From Gonapodya sp. JEL0774 (taxonomy: Eukaryota > Monoblepharomycota > Monoblepharidomycetes > Monoblepharidales > Gonapodyaceae): a stretch of 64,000 bases of DNA. The stretch spans positions 1 to 64,000 of the forward strand of contig JADIIX010000085.1 in NCBI GenBank assembly GCA_027604505.1, given 5' to 3'. This document shows, piece after piece, positions 37,844-49,303 of this stretch. Under the pieces are notes generated by a model. That model had not been told where the DNA came from. It was given only the letters and a program-made list of their open reading frames with translations, and searched no databases. Within the stretch, counting starts at the first letter, position 1; each line of letters starts with the position of its first letter. The translations under genes and the position numbers were made by a program.

Positions 37844-38301
37844 GGTGGCTGGGGTGGATTAGAAAGAAGGGAAGTGGGGGGGGGCAAGCGAGAGGGGCGA
37901 TTGGGCAGAGGCAGATGGAAGGAAGATGGAGTTGAGAATGTGGTTGAGTGGGGGAATGAGGCAGATGCGGAAGTCGCTTTCGAAACCGGACTCGGCTGTG
38001 GCCTCGCTCACTTATGGTGCAATTCTTCGTGGCACAGCCATCGTCCTTTTCTCTTCGTCTGTGGTCAACTCCGCACTCCCTCCAATGGAATCAAAACTCA
38101 TCAAGTCTGTGTATTCTTGAGATTCTCTAATTATAACCCAGCTGTTCATTTCATTATTCCTTTCTCTCAAATACATGAAAATTCTAAAATGAACCCGAAG
38201 TCCAGGAATCCTTATTGATTTGAAAGTGACGTACTGCACTGCCTTGGAAGAAGTCTCCCTTTCTCCATTGTCTCATGACAAACACTAGGACATATTCACA
38301 G
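37844..38301. other. Intergenic region upstream of MET2
   Basis: About 460 bp with the MET2 promoter and the 3' end of the PLP-enzyme gene, both transcribed leftward. A G-rich patch at 37870-37920 precedes an AT-rich stretch. No supported exon. Confidence 0.4.
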
Positions 38302-40037
38302 TCATCTCAACCCCAACCCCAACCCCGCGTCCCCGCCCACCGCACTCATCAACGCCTCCTCCCCGATGTTGCCCCCACTCACGACCACCACCACCCTCTT
38401 CCCCCTGAACCACTCCACACTCATCGCCATCCCGCTCTCAAGCTCCCTCTTTGTCCCGTTCGTCCCGTCCGTCCCGTCCGCCCCTACCCCGCACACCCTC
38501 TCTACATCGCTCACGAACCCGGCCACCCCACACGCCCCCGCGCCCTCCACCACCTTTCCGGCCCTCTCCACGCCCCACTTCATGGCCCTTTTGATCTCGA
38601 TCTCGCTCACCTCCACCCACCTGTCCACCACCGCGCGGCACACGTGAAACGTCACCGCGTCGTCCTCCACACCGCCACACGACCCGTCAGCCAGCGTAGC
38701 CAAGTTGGGACACCGCGGGTCTCCTTCGGGTATCACGTGGCCAGCAAGAACGGACCGGTGCATGAATGGGCTGGCCGATGGTTGCACTCCCACCACCACA
38801 CACGTTTGTGGTGGGCGCGGGCGCCTCGTGCGTTCACTCTCGCCACCTTGCGTCTCCACAGCGACAGCGTCACCGTGATACTTGAGAAACGCCCCCATGC
38901 CAGCCAGCAACCCTCCGCCTCCAACCACCGAGTACAACACGTCCGGAAGCACCGTCCCCCTGCCGGCCCAGCTCCCACCGCCCCTGTCCCCGCTCTTTTC
39001 ATCATCCCCACTCCCACTCTCATCACTCTCGGTCCCATCTTCAACTCCTCCACCGAGCTGCTCCACAATCTCCGCAGCGCACGTTCCCTGCCCCGCGACC
39101 ACGTCCAGATCGTTGTACGGCGGGACGTACACCCTGCCGGTCTCTTTCGCGATCTGCCGAGCCCTTGCCTCGGCGTACACCACGTCCGACCCGTGGAGGA
39201 TGAGCTCAAAGGGGGGGGGTAAACCATCTTCGGCGTCAGGACTCGGTCGCTCTTGGAGATAAAGCTTCAAGTTGGCAAGCTTGGTGGAGGAGACGGTCTC
39301 GGGAAGAACGGTGGTGTTTCCCGTGAGTCCGAGCAGGTGGAAAACGTGGGCACACGCCCTGCCTGCCTGGGCCGGAGAAATAAAAGACATGTTCAAACGG
39401 TCTTGTCTTGATGCTACCGCCGTTTCCAGCCAGCGCAGCGCTCTCTCCATCATCATTTCCCCTCTCACCACACGCGCTATTTTTCCTTCCAACTCTCAGC
39501 TCACCGTGGTTTCCAGAACTGCTCGTGACGAATCCGGATCCGGATCCTGATTGCGCGGGGTTGTTGGTGGTGCCGGTCGGGCCATCGGCACCAGCTCCAC
39601 GCTTTTCGACCTCCCCGAGGATCTTGTTGGCAGCACCACGGATCTTGAACGACCCTACATATGTACGACGGCACACACACATACACATATCAATCATCTC
39701 CCCTGCATGCCCCGCAGCTCCCTGCCCTCTCCCCTCTCCCCCGGGCCCCACCTGTCCTCTGCTCCGTCTCCCACTTGCACCACACCTCCAGGTCCCTCCA
39801 GTCGCCCGCGACCTGGCCCGCCGTCCTCATGTCCTCCCACTTTGCCCGAAGCAGACTGTTGGCCCACACGGTGAGGGTGCTGTCGAGGGACAGGGGAGTC
39901 ACCAGGGTGTGGGCGGCGATGCGGGTGCGGGCTGCGAGAGTGAGTGCGTGGAGAATGGGGATGAGGTGGGAAGGGGAGTGGGTGTGGTGGGTGTTGGTGT
40001 GGGATGGGAGCGGTGTGGGGGATGTGTCTGGGGGCAT
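38302..40037 (-). CDS. PLP-dependent serine/threonine dehydratase or serine racemase-like enzyme
   Basis: Fold-type II PLP enzyme. Exons read: 39752..40037, 39505..39654, 38302..39362 (minus); phases agree, 498 aa. The PLP lysine motif is restored by splicing: RTGSFKIRGAANK. It is followed by SSSGNHG (phosphate/carboxylate loop), a long region with VLPETVSSTKLANL, PYNDLDVVAGQGTCAAEI, and the glycine loop YSVVGGGGLLAGMGAFLKYH. The C-terminus has VVVVSGGNI. Two low-complexity insertions are unusual: an acidic Gly/Asp/Ser loop just before the glycine loop, and a Gly/Thr-rich one near SGSGSG. Threonine dehydratase (biosynthetic) is less likely because the C-terminal ACT-like regulatory domain is missing; serine racemase or a catabolic dehydratase fits better. 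Divergent from the PhoD-like gene. Confidence 0.85.
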
Positions 40038-40418
40038 TTTGATGTGCTGTTTTAGAATGGGGTTTGTTGGGAAATGAAATGAAATCTTTGTGTTGCTGCG
40101 GTGGGGTTGTCTCCTTTTCCGTCCACGTGCCCTGTCAATCCATGGCCTCAGCTCAGTCCTTGATGCGTTCGGCTCTTCCCCTCCACAACCCGCAAATCCA
40201 CAGGGATTTCTCCAATCTCCACTCACCAAAAGGCCGCTGGTTCTAATCCTCTCTTGCGCCTTTTTGTCAAGTTTTTTTCCCCTTCCTCCGCTCTTCCTTA
40301 ACTCCCGAGGTTCAGCCACCCCCCCCGTCCAACACCCAAACCACCGACAGGACACGCCCCGTTTTTTCCGGCCTTTCTTCCCCCCCTTTGTCTCCATCTC
40401 CCCATCCCCATCTCACCC
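40038..40418. promoter_or_regulatory. Divergent promoter between PLP enzyme and PhoD-like phosphatase
   Basis: About 380 bp between two divergent start codons. Strong pyrimidine tracts (CCCCTTCCTCC..., CCTTTCTTCCCCCCC) precede the plus-strand ATG at 40419, as often seen in fungal promoters. No TATA box seen. Confidence 0.4.
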
Positions 40419-43400
40419 ATGGACGACCTGGTCCGCGAAGCCCGCATCAACCACGATGCGCTCGCCGCCCAGTTCCACCGCTCAAACTCCCGTCGAGCCT
40501 CCACCCACGGGTTCGGCGGCAAGAAGAACCGCGCAATGGGACTCTCCGACATTCCTTACTACGTGGTCGGGCCCTTTATCCGCTTCGCCGGTGTGGACTC
40601 CCAGGAGGGCGTGTGGAGGGGCACCGCCCTGGTCCTGGTCAGAACCGCGTGGGATGGATCGCTCATACCGCCTCCGCAGGTTGTAGCATCAGGGGCAGGG
40701 GGAGGGGGAGGATCGCTCAATGACTCGGGAAGCTCCGATGGGAAGAGTTGGTTCGATCGGTTTTCGAGCAAGAGGAAGAGCGAACGGCACCAGCATCGCG
40801 ATTCGCAGGACGAGGTGGGCCACCACGTCGTGGGAGGACAGGGACACGGCACTTTGAAAATCCCGCTGGAGGCCGGTGTGGACAGCGGAGTGAGCCACTC
40901 CAAAGCGACTACGGCGAACTCGTCTGACGGTGGCACGCTTCCCAAACCTGACGGGTGGAGTATCCCCAAGCCAATCTCTGTGCCTCCACCGGATTCTGTC
41001 GCCGCTCCCGCTCATCCGACTCCTTCCAAAAGCAAACAACAAAGACTGACCGCGGGCTCGTTCAAACAATCTTACAGACCCGTCTTGATTGTTCGAGAAA
41101 CGTTGCACACGACCACCACCACCAGCGCCGACGCAACAAACCTCGTCCCTGCCAGCGTCACGAAAGATATTCCGGCCCAACTGATCGACCAAGACTATGT
41201 CAACGTCGGTGAAAAGGGAGATTCGGTCTTGGAGCCCGTTCTGCTCGAGGCCAACATGTTTGGCTTCTCCGCGTGGAGGTTTCACTTGCGCTTCACACAG
41301 GTGCGAACTGTTTTTGGTACCATTCTGTGCGCACAATTGCGCCTAAAGTGACCCCCAATTTTGCACCACACCACACCAAAAGGATCCCACGAGCACCAAG
41401 AAAATCCGCTACCGCATGGTTCTCCCCGACGCACCTTTCAAACTCCCGGCCAGCTCCATTGGCGAATCGGTGCCGGGCCCGATGCGCATGTTCACGGATC
41501 CCAGCGAAATGGAATCCACCACGCACGACTGGAAGAATTGGCACACGTTTTACGTGCCCGGGAAAGAGACCAGAGTGCGCGCGGCATTCTTCACCTGCAA
41601 CGGGTTCGCGGTGCGTTTTGGTGGTGGTTTTTGCAACGGGCGGGCGTTTTGCTCGTGCCCCAGTAGGACCGCACAATGTTCACCGAGTTTTTTCATCGAG
41701 TTGTTTTATTTATTTTTTTTTTCTGTCTGTACGTTATATTTGCTCGGTTCCAGGCCACCACCAAGCACGCAGGCGAAGGAACGGGCATCCCGACCATGTG
41801 GTCCGACGTGATCCGGGTGCACACGGCCGAACCGTTCCACTTCCTCATTGGCGGCGGCGACCAGATCTACAACGACGATATTTTTAATTTCCCCGAGCAG
41901 CCCATCAATCGGTGGATGAACATGGTGGGGAAATCCGAGAGAGAACGACACCCGTGGACTCCCGAAATGGACGAGTTCGCCAGGGGATTCTACTTTCGGA
42001 ATTATTGCAGTGGGTGGAGTGTCGGGGGGTTGTGCCGGGTGTGTGTGATACAGAAAGTGTGACGTTCTGTTCCTGCGCTACCCCCAAATAATAGTGCACT
42101 TTATGACGTCACCCTTTGAGGACGTTCTGCGCTCTATCCCACACATCTTCAACTGCGGTAAGCTCTCGGCAGGAACATGCACATATCCCACCATGCCCCT
42201 CTAAAATGACATGTTCTCCTGTGCCAAGATGACCACGACTTCTTTGACGGATTCGGTTCCTACCCGCCGTCCCTCCACGAATCCCCAGTGTTCACAGGCA
42301 TCGGTCGGGTCGCACTTCGCCACTACCTTTTGTTCCAACACCACACCACGCCCTTTCGAGCCAAAGAAGACGGCTTCTTTCCCGCCACACCGACCCCGGA
42401 CGGTGCATCCGCCACGGGGTTCAACGTGGTGCTCCGATTGAGCAGTCGAGTGGTTTTGGTGGCGGTGGACTCGAGGACCGAGAGGACCAAAGAACAGGTG
42501 TTCAAAGAGAGTACTTGGGCGTTGGTGAACCAAGCTTTGGCCAAGGAAGGACGGATCGGGATGGATCATTTGTTGTTTGGGAATCGTGAGTGTCCATCCC
42601 TTCTGGTGACATCATGAAAGTTTTTTGGCGTTTGGCATACCAGTTTGACCCGACCCAATCTTGTTCCTCTGTCTGTCCAGCTGTACCAATGATGTGAGAG
42701 ACTATCGTCGCCTGTCAAGTACTGTCATCATTCTGACCTTGGTTGCCACAGCTTCGGTGATATTGGGAGCGTAGAGGGTATCATGGAGAGGATAAGTCAA
42801 GCGTTGAATAGCAACAGCTTGCTTCACCGCATCGTTGACAAGCTGGGGCTCTGGCGCCTCGAAACACTCAAGTTCGGAGAGGTGAGTGTGTCCTCGCGAG
42901 TTCTCCTGTGCTGCTCGAGGGAACCCTGTTCATCTATTTGTTTATAGCCTCAGTTCTTGGATGACTGTGTGGTGAGTCTGATGAGCACTGGTTGAGTTGA
43001 TCGCACTTGCTAAGCTCCACCGACCGCTCTTTTTTTTTTTTCAAGGATCATTGGACTTCGCGTCTTCATATCCGAGAACGCAACACCATGCTTCGTGACC
43101 TTACTCGGTTCGCCCAACTGAATACCGCGCGTGTCACCATTCTCACTGGTGATGTGCACTGCTGCGGAGTTGGGAGACTCAGGAGCTCCGGAGTCACCAC
43201 GAGAGAGCAAGAGGCTAGTGATCCCAAAACTATTTACCAGGTGAAATGCACCCCCCTGTCGGTCGGATAATGTTGGCTCCGTTCAGTCACTTGTTCTGAC
43301 CCACGCATTCTTGTGTAGGTGATTAGTAGCGCGATTTGCAACGACCCCCCACCTTCCTTGGTGGTCCGGTGGATGTTCGAAGGGACAGATAGACCGCCGA

Positions 43401-44166
43401 AAGGTGTATTCTCTCATGAAGATGAGAATGGACGGATTGTGTTTCTACCTGGGGACGAGATTGTTGTCGGAAAAGTCACGGAAGGGCTGATTCGGATGAA
43501 AGAGGTGAGTGTGTTTTTCCAATCTGTCCAATGGATATGTTGGTTTTCTCATACGAGAGATGTGTTAGCTCCAACGAATTTGGTCCGAGGAAGTGCATGG
43601 ACTGCATAGGAGATGGGGCGCGAAGGCAGGGAGTGGCACCGGTGACAAGATCGGTTTCCGAGACAGATCTCACCTTAAACATGTCGGGAAGCAAAAGCTT
43701 TTGAGGCATCGGTAACGTTTGATTGCTGTTCCTTTCGTTGTGTCCCTGTTTTACATTGTTGCGTTCCACAGCAACTGGTGCGAAATCACTGAGCTGCCCG
43801 CCCGCACGATCCCTCAAGTCACCGCAGCCCCTACTTCGGATCCACAACCGAGCTTTGTGCCCGCAGACGAAACACCACGCCATCTTCCATCCCGCTTAGA
43901 GTTTATTTTACACTGCGAGAGGGAACGAGAGTTTAGGCGTCTGAAGAAAGGCCGACTTCCTGATATGAACGCGGATCCACAGCAGTGGGCCTTGCAAATG
44001 TCCGCACTCCAGAAAGATCGGATAGACAAGACGGGCAGTGACTACCCAGAAACGAATACATATGGGGTAAGTGGAAGGACAATGCAAGTTTATCAATGTG
44101 ACTGTTACGAGTGCTGATTGCTACATTATTGCTTCACAGCTCGTCGTCCCTGGACTTTCACCTTAG
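40419..44166 (+). CDS. PhoD-like metallophosphatase family protein (fungal PhoD_2 type)
   Basis: Predicted metallophosphoesterase; the fungal family is poorly characterised. Thirteen exons read: 40419..41300, 41383..41610, 41754..42009, 42095..42157, 42229..42585, 42681..42693, 42752..42881, 42948..42971, 43046..43240, 43319..43504, 43569..43711, 43772..44066, 44140..44166; every phase agrees, 932 aa. The N-terminal ~300 residues include SDIPYYVVGPFIRFAGVD and a Ser-rich linker. Metal-binding pieces: HFLIGGGDQIYNDD, DDHDFFDGFGSYPP (restored by splicing) and LTGDVHCCGVGRL, then YQVISSAICNDPPP. Two exons are microexons of 13 nt (PVPM) and 24 nt (PQFLDDCV). The C-terminal quarter is charged, with no clear domain. 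No signal peptide, so cytosolic or membrane-associated. Converges on the CSL gene. Confidence 0.9.
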
Positions 44167-44224
44167 ATAGCCACGTAATGATCTTTTTGATTTATTGCCC
44201 GCAATGGTGTGAACGGGCGTCACG

Positions 44225-44259
44225 TATCTTTTTGGTGTCATCTATCTTTTTGGTGTCAT
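44225..44259. repeat. 17-bp direct repeat, two copies
   Basis: TATCTTTTTGGTGTCAT occurs twice, one base apart, in the spacer between the convergent PhoD-like and CSL genes. Probably a small tandem duplication; may affect 3'-end formation. Confidence 0.6.
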
Positions 44260-44282
44260 AACATTACTATGATTTATGTACT

Positions 44283-47200
44283 TTACACAGAAACTCCAGT
44301 GGGGAAAATCACTCCATCACCGCGAACCAACACCACCTCCATGTGGTCGTCCACTTCGTTAGCTTTTCTCGATTCTCTTTGAGCTATCACATTTGGCGGC
44401 ATCTTCGCGAGAATTAGACCTCCCGTTCGAATTTGTGCTTGCTGTGCTTGTGTTGTACCGAAAAAGATTCGCATATGTGGATGAACGTTGAAGTTCTCAC
44501 CATGAATCGTCAACAAATTCGAATTTAACATGAGCTTTTTGTACAACAGTGGGCGAGGGTAAAACGGATTGATTTGTGGAGCAGGAGGTTCTGCGTTGAT
44601 ATCTTTCTTGGGGATGTAGAAACCATAATTCAAAGAGGCTAGAAAGGCCAATGCAGAAAATTGCCACACGTTAATGCCATACCGGGCGTCCGCATGCAAA
44701 ACTCATATCAACACTGCTGAAGCTCACCGACTGACACGATACTCCATGTTCCTTCTTCTCCAACGTCCCAATACTGGTGATCACTCTTCACTCGTTTCGC
44801 TTGGACCAGCTTCACACCCTGTTCCGAGTAAGTCATGAACCATCCATCCCTGCCATCCACCTCAAATGCAATTCTGTGGAGCTCAGAAACCATCTCCAAC
44901 CCGGACCTGCTGGGTGCGGGGGGCTTGTGCACGGGTGCAAGACTTTTGCGAACATGACGAAGGCTCCGCTCATCTTTCTCTGCACTGTCCTCTCCTTCTT
45001 CGGCGTCGGAATCGCTACCCGGTGGTGCGGATGGAACACCACCTTTCGCCTGGGCTTGCGAGCTACGGTCCAACACAAAAGCTTTCCCTTCCACTATCCG
45101 AATCTTGAATCGACACGACGTGAGACGGTATTCCGCTTGGCGCAACACGACTGCGGTATTGTACTGGAGCGGTGACCGTTCCGTCTTGGGTAAAACAACA
45201 TTGTAGGAACGCATGCGGTCGTCAGCAACAACATTGTCCTTTGGCGGAGGTGGGAATTGAGGCACATGCGGAGCATTCGGGATCATCCAATCCGCAGGGA
45301 TCACAAGCCACCTATCCCAAGTTTGAGCATCTCCTTGGAAATTTTCCATGTCATCTGATCCAGTCAAGTAACGAGTATTGGAAGTCTGGGACTTTGTGCG
45401 GTTGAACAAGCACACTGCAGATCGAGGATAGACACAGTCTGCAATCGACAAAAATGTAGTCAAATGGACGATGTCCTGGTGGATACCAAGTGACACATAC
45501 TTTTAATGTCTGAGCCGGCATGCTTGGATGGTTTGGATATCTTTTATATTGTTCAGTTTCGTCAGCTCGAATTGGGAAGACAGGAATAGAGGTACTCTCA
45601 CCACACGGATCGGAGCGGAGTTTGCGATTGCTAAACTTCGACCATCGGTCGTTTTGACCTAATGCCCAATGTTCGCGAAAGCCTCAATGACATTTTCCGG
45701 GATATCAGTTGGAAATCCAGGACATGAAATCACCTTAATACGGGCGCAAATCTCTCCTATTTGCTCACTTCCAAAATGAAGGCCTTTCAGAGCACCGATG
45801 ACCTCGAAGTTCGGTTTCCCCGGAGCCTTCAGGTCTTGAATTAACCAGTCAACTCCCTGAACATTGGGGAGTGCGGGGTCATCCTTTTCTGTCTTCGCTC
45901 GTTTTGAAGCGGGCGTTTCGACTACTGCTCCTTCCGCAGAGGCGACGTGGGAGTTCAGGAGTCGTCCAGTCAAAGTCAGCTGCGGTGTTTTATCGACACT
46001 TGTGTTCCAATAAGGGCCTCCCAGGTGGATCTTCGGGGGCGGCACAAGGAATCTAGAATACGCCCTTTGTTACGGGTCGGGTGCAGTTCGGAGTCATAGG
46101 ACATATGTTCAAAACCTCTTACCTTTTCTCAGTCCCATAGCTCTTCTGTGCAACAACCGGGGTTATGACAGTAAGATAGCTCGTCGCAGCCGCATCTTCG
46201 AGATATGTTTTCACAAGATCACTGTTCCAATCATGAAAGTTACATCATGAGAAGAAGGGCCACAAAAGCACATTCGAATCATAAATCACATACCCCAAAT
46301 CACTCACATCGATTCTAGGTTGGTTAGCATCTTCCCAAGACCTCCAGTCAATACCTCCTCCCCATAGTCTGTGGACGATCCAGTCGCGCCGTCGTTGAGA
46401 GAGTCGGACGAGGGCATTGGCGCAGTGTTGAGCACAGTCCCTAGCTCTTTGGGGTTGGGAGGCGGAAGGACGATGTTGGAGGAGGTTTGGGTCGGGTTTG
46501 GCGTTTGCCGGGTGAGTTCGGGAGAGGGTTCTACAGATTTGCGCTTCTCGCCAACTTGCGGGGACTTTTCTCGATTAGCATCGAGGAATTCGGACTTCAG
46601 GTCAGGAGTTGACGGGGAGGATGATATTCCTCCGGCAATATCATGGTTTGTAGTTGAAGCCGTGGGCTTTATGGTGTGTGTCGGGGGGGAATCTCCGAAG
46701 TCTTCCTTAATCCTCTTCGCAAATTGAGTTATTTGTAGTAGTGTATCGGAGCTACTCTTCCTCTTTGCACCGACTACCTCTGTTTGCGTTTGTTGCGGTT
46801 GGAGTTGGTCGGGGAGTTGGTCGGGCTTTGCGACCGGCGCCTTGGACGAGGTCGATTTGGTGGTCTGTACTTCCCGATCCTTCTCTTTGATCTTTGAGAC
46901 TTTCCTTTGAGACATATCATCCTTCTCCTTGTCCTTTTTCCTCGTCAAATCTCTCACTGTTCCTGACCGTCGACTCCTTGGTACTGGTTCGCCATAGGTC
47001 TCATCCGAGTGCTCGGATCCGGATTCACCCGGAGATTCCTCTGCGCTCTCAGAGGAGTTGGATTGTGAGCGTGACGCTGAGGCAGAGTCGGAAGACGGGG
47101 ATCTTCGCCGGGGGGGCTCCTTCCGTCGGGCTCGAGCGCTTTGCCCGGACTCCTTGTCTTTGATTGTGGCGATTTGCTTTTTTTCGGGCTTTTGGGAGGC

Positions 47201-47314
47201 GCGTCGAGAGGACGCTGCGGACGGTGGAGCACTTCGAAGGTTTTGGAATGAAGGAATTGGTGGGGGAGGTGGTGGAGTGGGCGCGCGGGTGCCAGGACGA
47301 GATGTGACTGGCAT
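44283..47314 (-). CDS. CSL-family transcription factor (CBF1/RBP-J/Su(H)/LAG-1)
   Basis: DNA-binding regulator; in animals the nuclear end of Notch, in fungi a Notch-independent factor linked to cell adhesion and cell cycle. Exons read on the minus strand: 46308..47314, 46123..46221, 45734..46052, 45602..45658, 45501..45540, 44728..45438, 44283..44590; 846 aa, all phases consistent. Domain order matches CSL: an N-terminal Rel-like domain with VVAQKSYGTEKRFLVPPPKI, RVISKPSKHAGSD (restored by splicing) and SAVCLFNRTKSQTSNTRYL; the beta-trefoil domain with QLHRIAF-like and WSIVSV segments; and a C-terminal IPT/TIG-like domain, LLTIHGENFNVHPHMRIFFG. DNA-contacting residues (YGTEKRF, NRTKSQT) are conserved. 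The ~335-residue N-terminal extension is Ser/Pro/Lys-rich and disordered, typical of the long fungal class. A ~70-residue linker is acidic. Confidence 0.92.
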
Positions 47315-47459
47315 TCCGGGGAACAGAGAGCGCAGAATAGAAAGGAATTACAAGGGACAAGGAATTGCGAGACACCACAAATGAAACGACGTGTTAAATA
47401 CCGTGTAAGAGGGTAGTCGCGTGCGACTCGCGAATGCAAATATTCATCCACGCGAGGAT

Positions 47460-49091
47460 TCATTCCCAGTGGCAAAACGCTCCAGAAAACTTGTACTCAC
47501 CTAAATCCGCGAAAGCTTCCAGATTGTGAATGCCCTTGGCGAACACGCTGTCCATAATGCCCGTTTGATCCTGCTTACCAGCAACCACTCCCTTGCCGCT
47601 TGTTGCCAGCGTGGACGAGAGCTTACGTAGGGCAACCTCCTGTTTTGCCCTTTCGGCATGTCCCTGCCGAAGTTCCTCTTCTAGGGCAGCAACACGGTCG
47701 AGAAGGTGTGCATGCTCAAGCCTCAACGAGTTGTATTCGCGAAGATCTCCTCTAAGCACTTCGTTTTGGGCTTCAGAGTTCGCTCGCTCGTCCAAGGCGA
47801 CCGAAAGAGTTGCCTCCAGAGTCATGCAACGGTCAAGGGCGTCCGCAAGGTCGATGCGATGACGGCGGAGGTCAATCTCCAGCTGCAGCTGGCGCCCACG
47901 CTCAGATTCCCCCATAAAATCCGTATTCGTGGAAGAGGAATTTGATAATGCTGGAGTGGCGGTCCCTGACCCAGTTGCTGATGGTAAGCTTGAGACCGAC
48001 TTGGGAGAATTCCGAGGCCCCTGCTGGCTCGGTTGGCCTGCTGCGAGCTGACGTTGAGTAGCGGAAAGCAGTCGTCGGAGGCGCAGAAGTTCCGCATCCC
48101 GGGACTCCGGAGGTGGCAGATGAAGGGCCAAAGGTAGAGGAATCCGGAGGGCGTCAGGATGGAAGACTGCCGGTTGTGGAGGTCCCGCGGACCGACGAAA
48201 GACGTCAGCGATAGCAGATGAGAGGGGTGCTGCTTGAGATGTCACTAAAGGAAGAGCTAATTTCGAACTAGAGGCGTGGGACGAGTCAGGTTCTGAGGGG
48301 TTGCTGACAACACCGTTCGGATTGCCAGAATGCCCGTTTGACAGCCCAGCCATACGTGCAAATGTGCGCTCCATTGAGTCTAGGCGAGATTCGAGGGCAG
48401 TAAGCCAGGAATCTGACGGTGAAGGTGGTCGGGTGGCTGAAGACTCGTGCGAAGACGAGGTATGTCCGGCGACTGCCCAGGGAGTCCTCGGAGGGCCTGT
48501 CGTGATATTTAGCTGGTTTTCCGCATGTAATACTTCGGTGACCCCCCCGTTCGCCATTTGAAGTCCCATGTTTGGGCCTACACTGCTGGCACCGTGACCA
48601 ATCCCATCACCGTCGACGGAGATCTTTGGAGCTCCATTTTCGGATAGCAGGGTCCCATTCCCGTTTTCCTCAATTCTATTTGACATACTCTCATCTCGTT
48701 GAGGTGTTTTAACTGATTCTGTGTTCCCACTGTGGTGAGCATTTTCGATCTCTCCAACAATTTGTCCAGAACTCTCGCCAGGGGCCGCCTTCCAAGGATC
48801 CGTGCCTCCGGTATCTATATCCATCGTGGCATCGATAGCCGATTCAATGCCAACCATATCCGTCGGGGGTTGAGAGTGCGGTTGTGTTTGGGAGATTCGC
48901 ACGTCGGTGGGGTACCTTTTTCCACACCAGCTGAGGGCTTTCACACGAGACAAAACCCAGCTATGACAAGGGAACTCTAAGACGACTCTATTTTCAAGCC
49001 CAGTTGGAAGTTCTACAGTGAAAATGCGGATATGTTTAAGCAAGGCAAACGTCCAGTCACACAAAGCTTTTAGTCGCTTTCCATAATTCAA
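47460..49091 (-). CDS. Ser/Pro-rich protein with C-terminal coiled coil, unrecognised
   Basis: A single long open frame of 543 residues on the minus strand. Residues 1-78 (before the Met at 48857) may be partly non-coding or a separate exon; MVGIESAIDATMD at 48857 is an alternative start. The centre is Ser/Pro/Asn-rich and probably disordered. From about residue 320 it has heptad-like helices: ESRDAELLRLRRLLSATQRQ, then LQLEIDLRRHRIDLADAL and LREYNSLRLEHAHLLDRVAA, predicted coiled coil. The end is uncertain: a donor-like GTGAGT follows DLG near 47500, so a further exon may exist toward 47400. The next gene on this strand, CSL, begins 145 bp away; the two could be one transcript, but I keep them apart because the CSL start has its own ATG and leader. 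Confidence 0.6.
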   Translation of the reverse strand: MNYGKRLKALCDWTFALLKHIRIFTVELPTGLENRVVLEFPCHSWVLSRVKALSWCGKRYPTDVRISQTQPHSQPPTDMVGIESAIDATMDIDTGGTDPWKAAPGESSGQIVGEIENAHHSGNTESVKTPQRDESMSNRIEENGNGTLLSENGAPKISVDGDGIGHGASSVGPNMGLQMANGGVTEVLHAENQLNITTGPPRTPWAVAGHTSSSHESSATRPPSPSDSWLTALESRLDSMERTFARMAGLSNGHSGNPNGVVSNPSEPDSSHASSSKLALPLVTSQAAPLSSAIADVFRRSAGPPQPAVFHPDALRIPLPLALHLPPPESRDAELLRLRRLLSATQRQLAAGQPSQQGPRNSPKSVSSLPSATGSGTATPALSNSSSTNTDFMGESERGRQLQLEIDLRRHRIDLADALDRCMTLEATLSVALDERANSEAQNEVLRGDLREYNSLRLEHAHLLDRVAALEEELRQGHAERAKQEVALRKLSSTLATSGKGVVAGKQDQTGIMDSVFAKGIHNLEAFADLGEYKFSGAFCHWE

Positions 49092-49303
49092 TTTGCTCGA
49101 TTTGGCTCTGACAGCAATCTTTCAATTTCTACCTGTGGGTTTTCAGTGTCAAGCACCAACATTGAGTTCAGAAGGGGGCTTTTGTCTTTTTTTCACTCAC
49201 ACCGACAAGGGTCAGCACGATCGGGATGCACCCTGTGAACTGGGTTACAATAATCTTCAGAATTCGAGGCCTGCCTCGTAAATCAATACAAAATAATAAT
49301 GCA

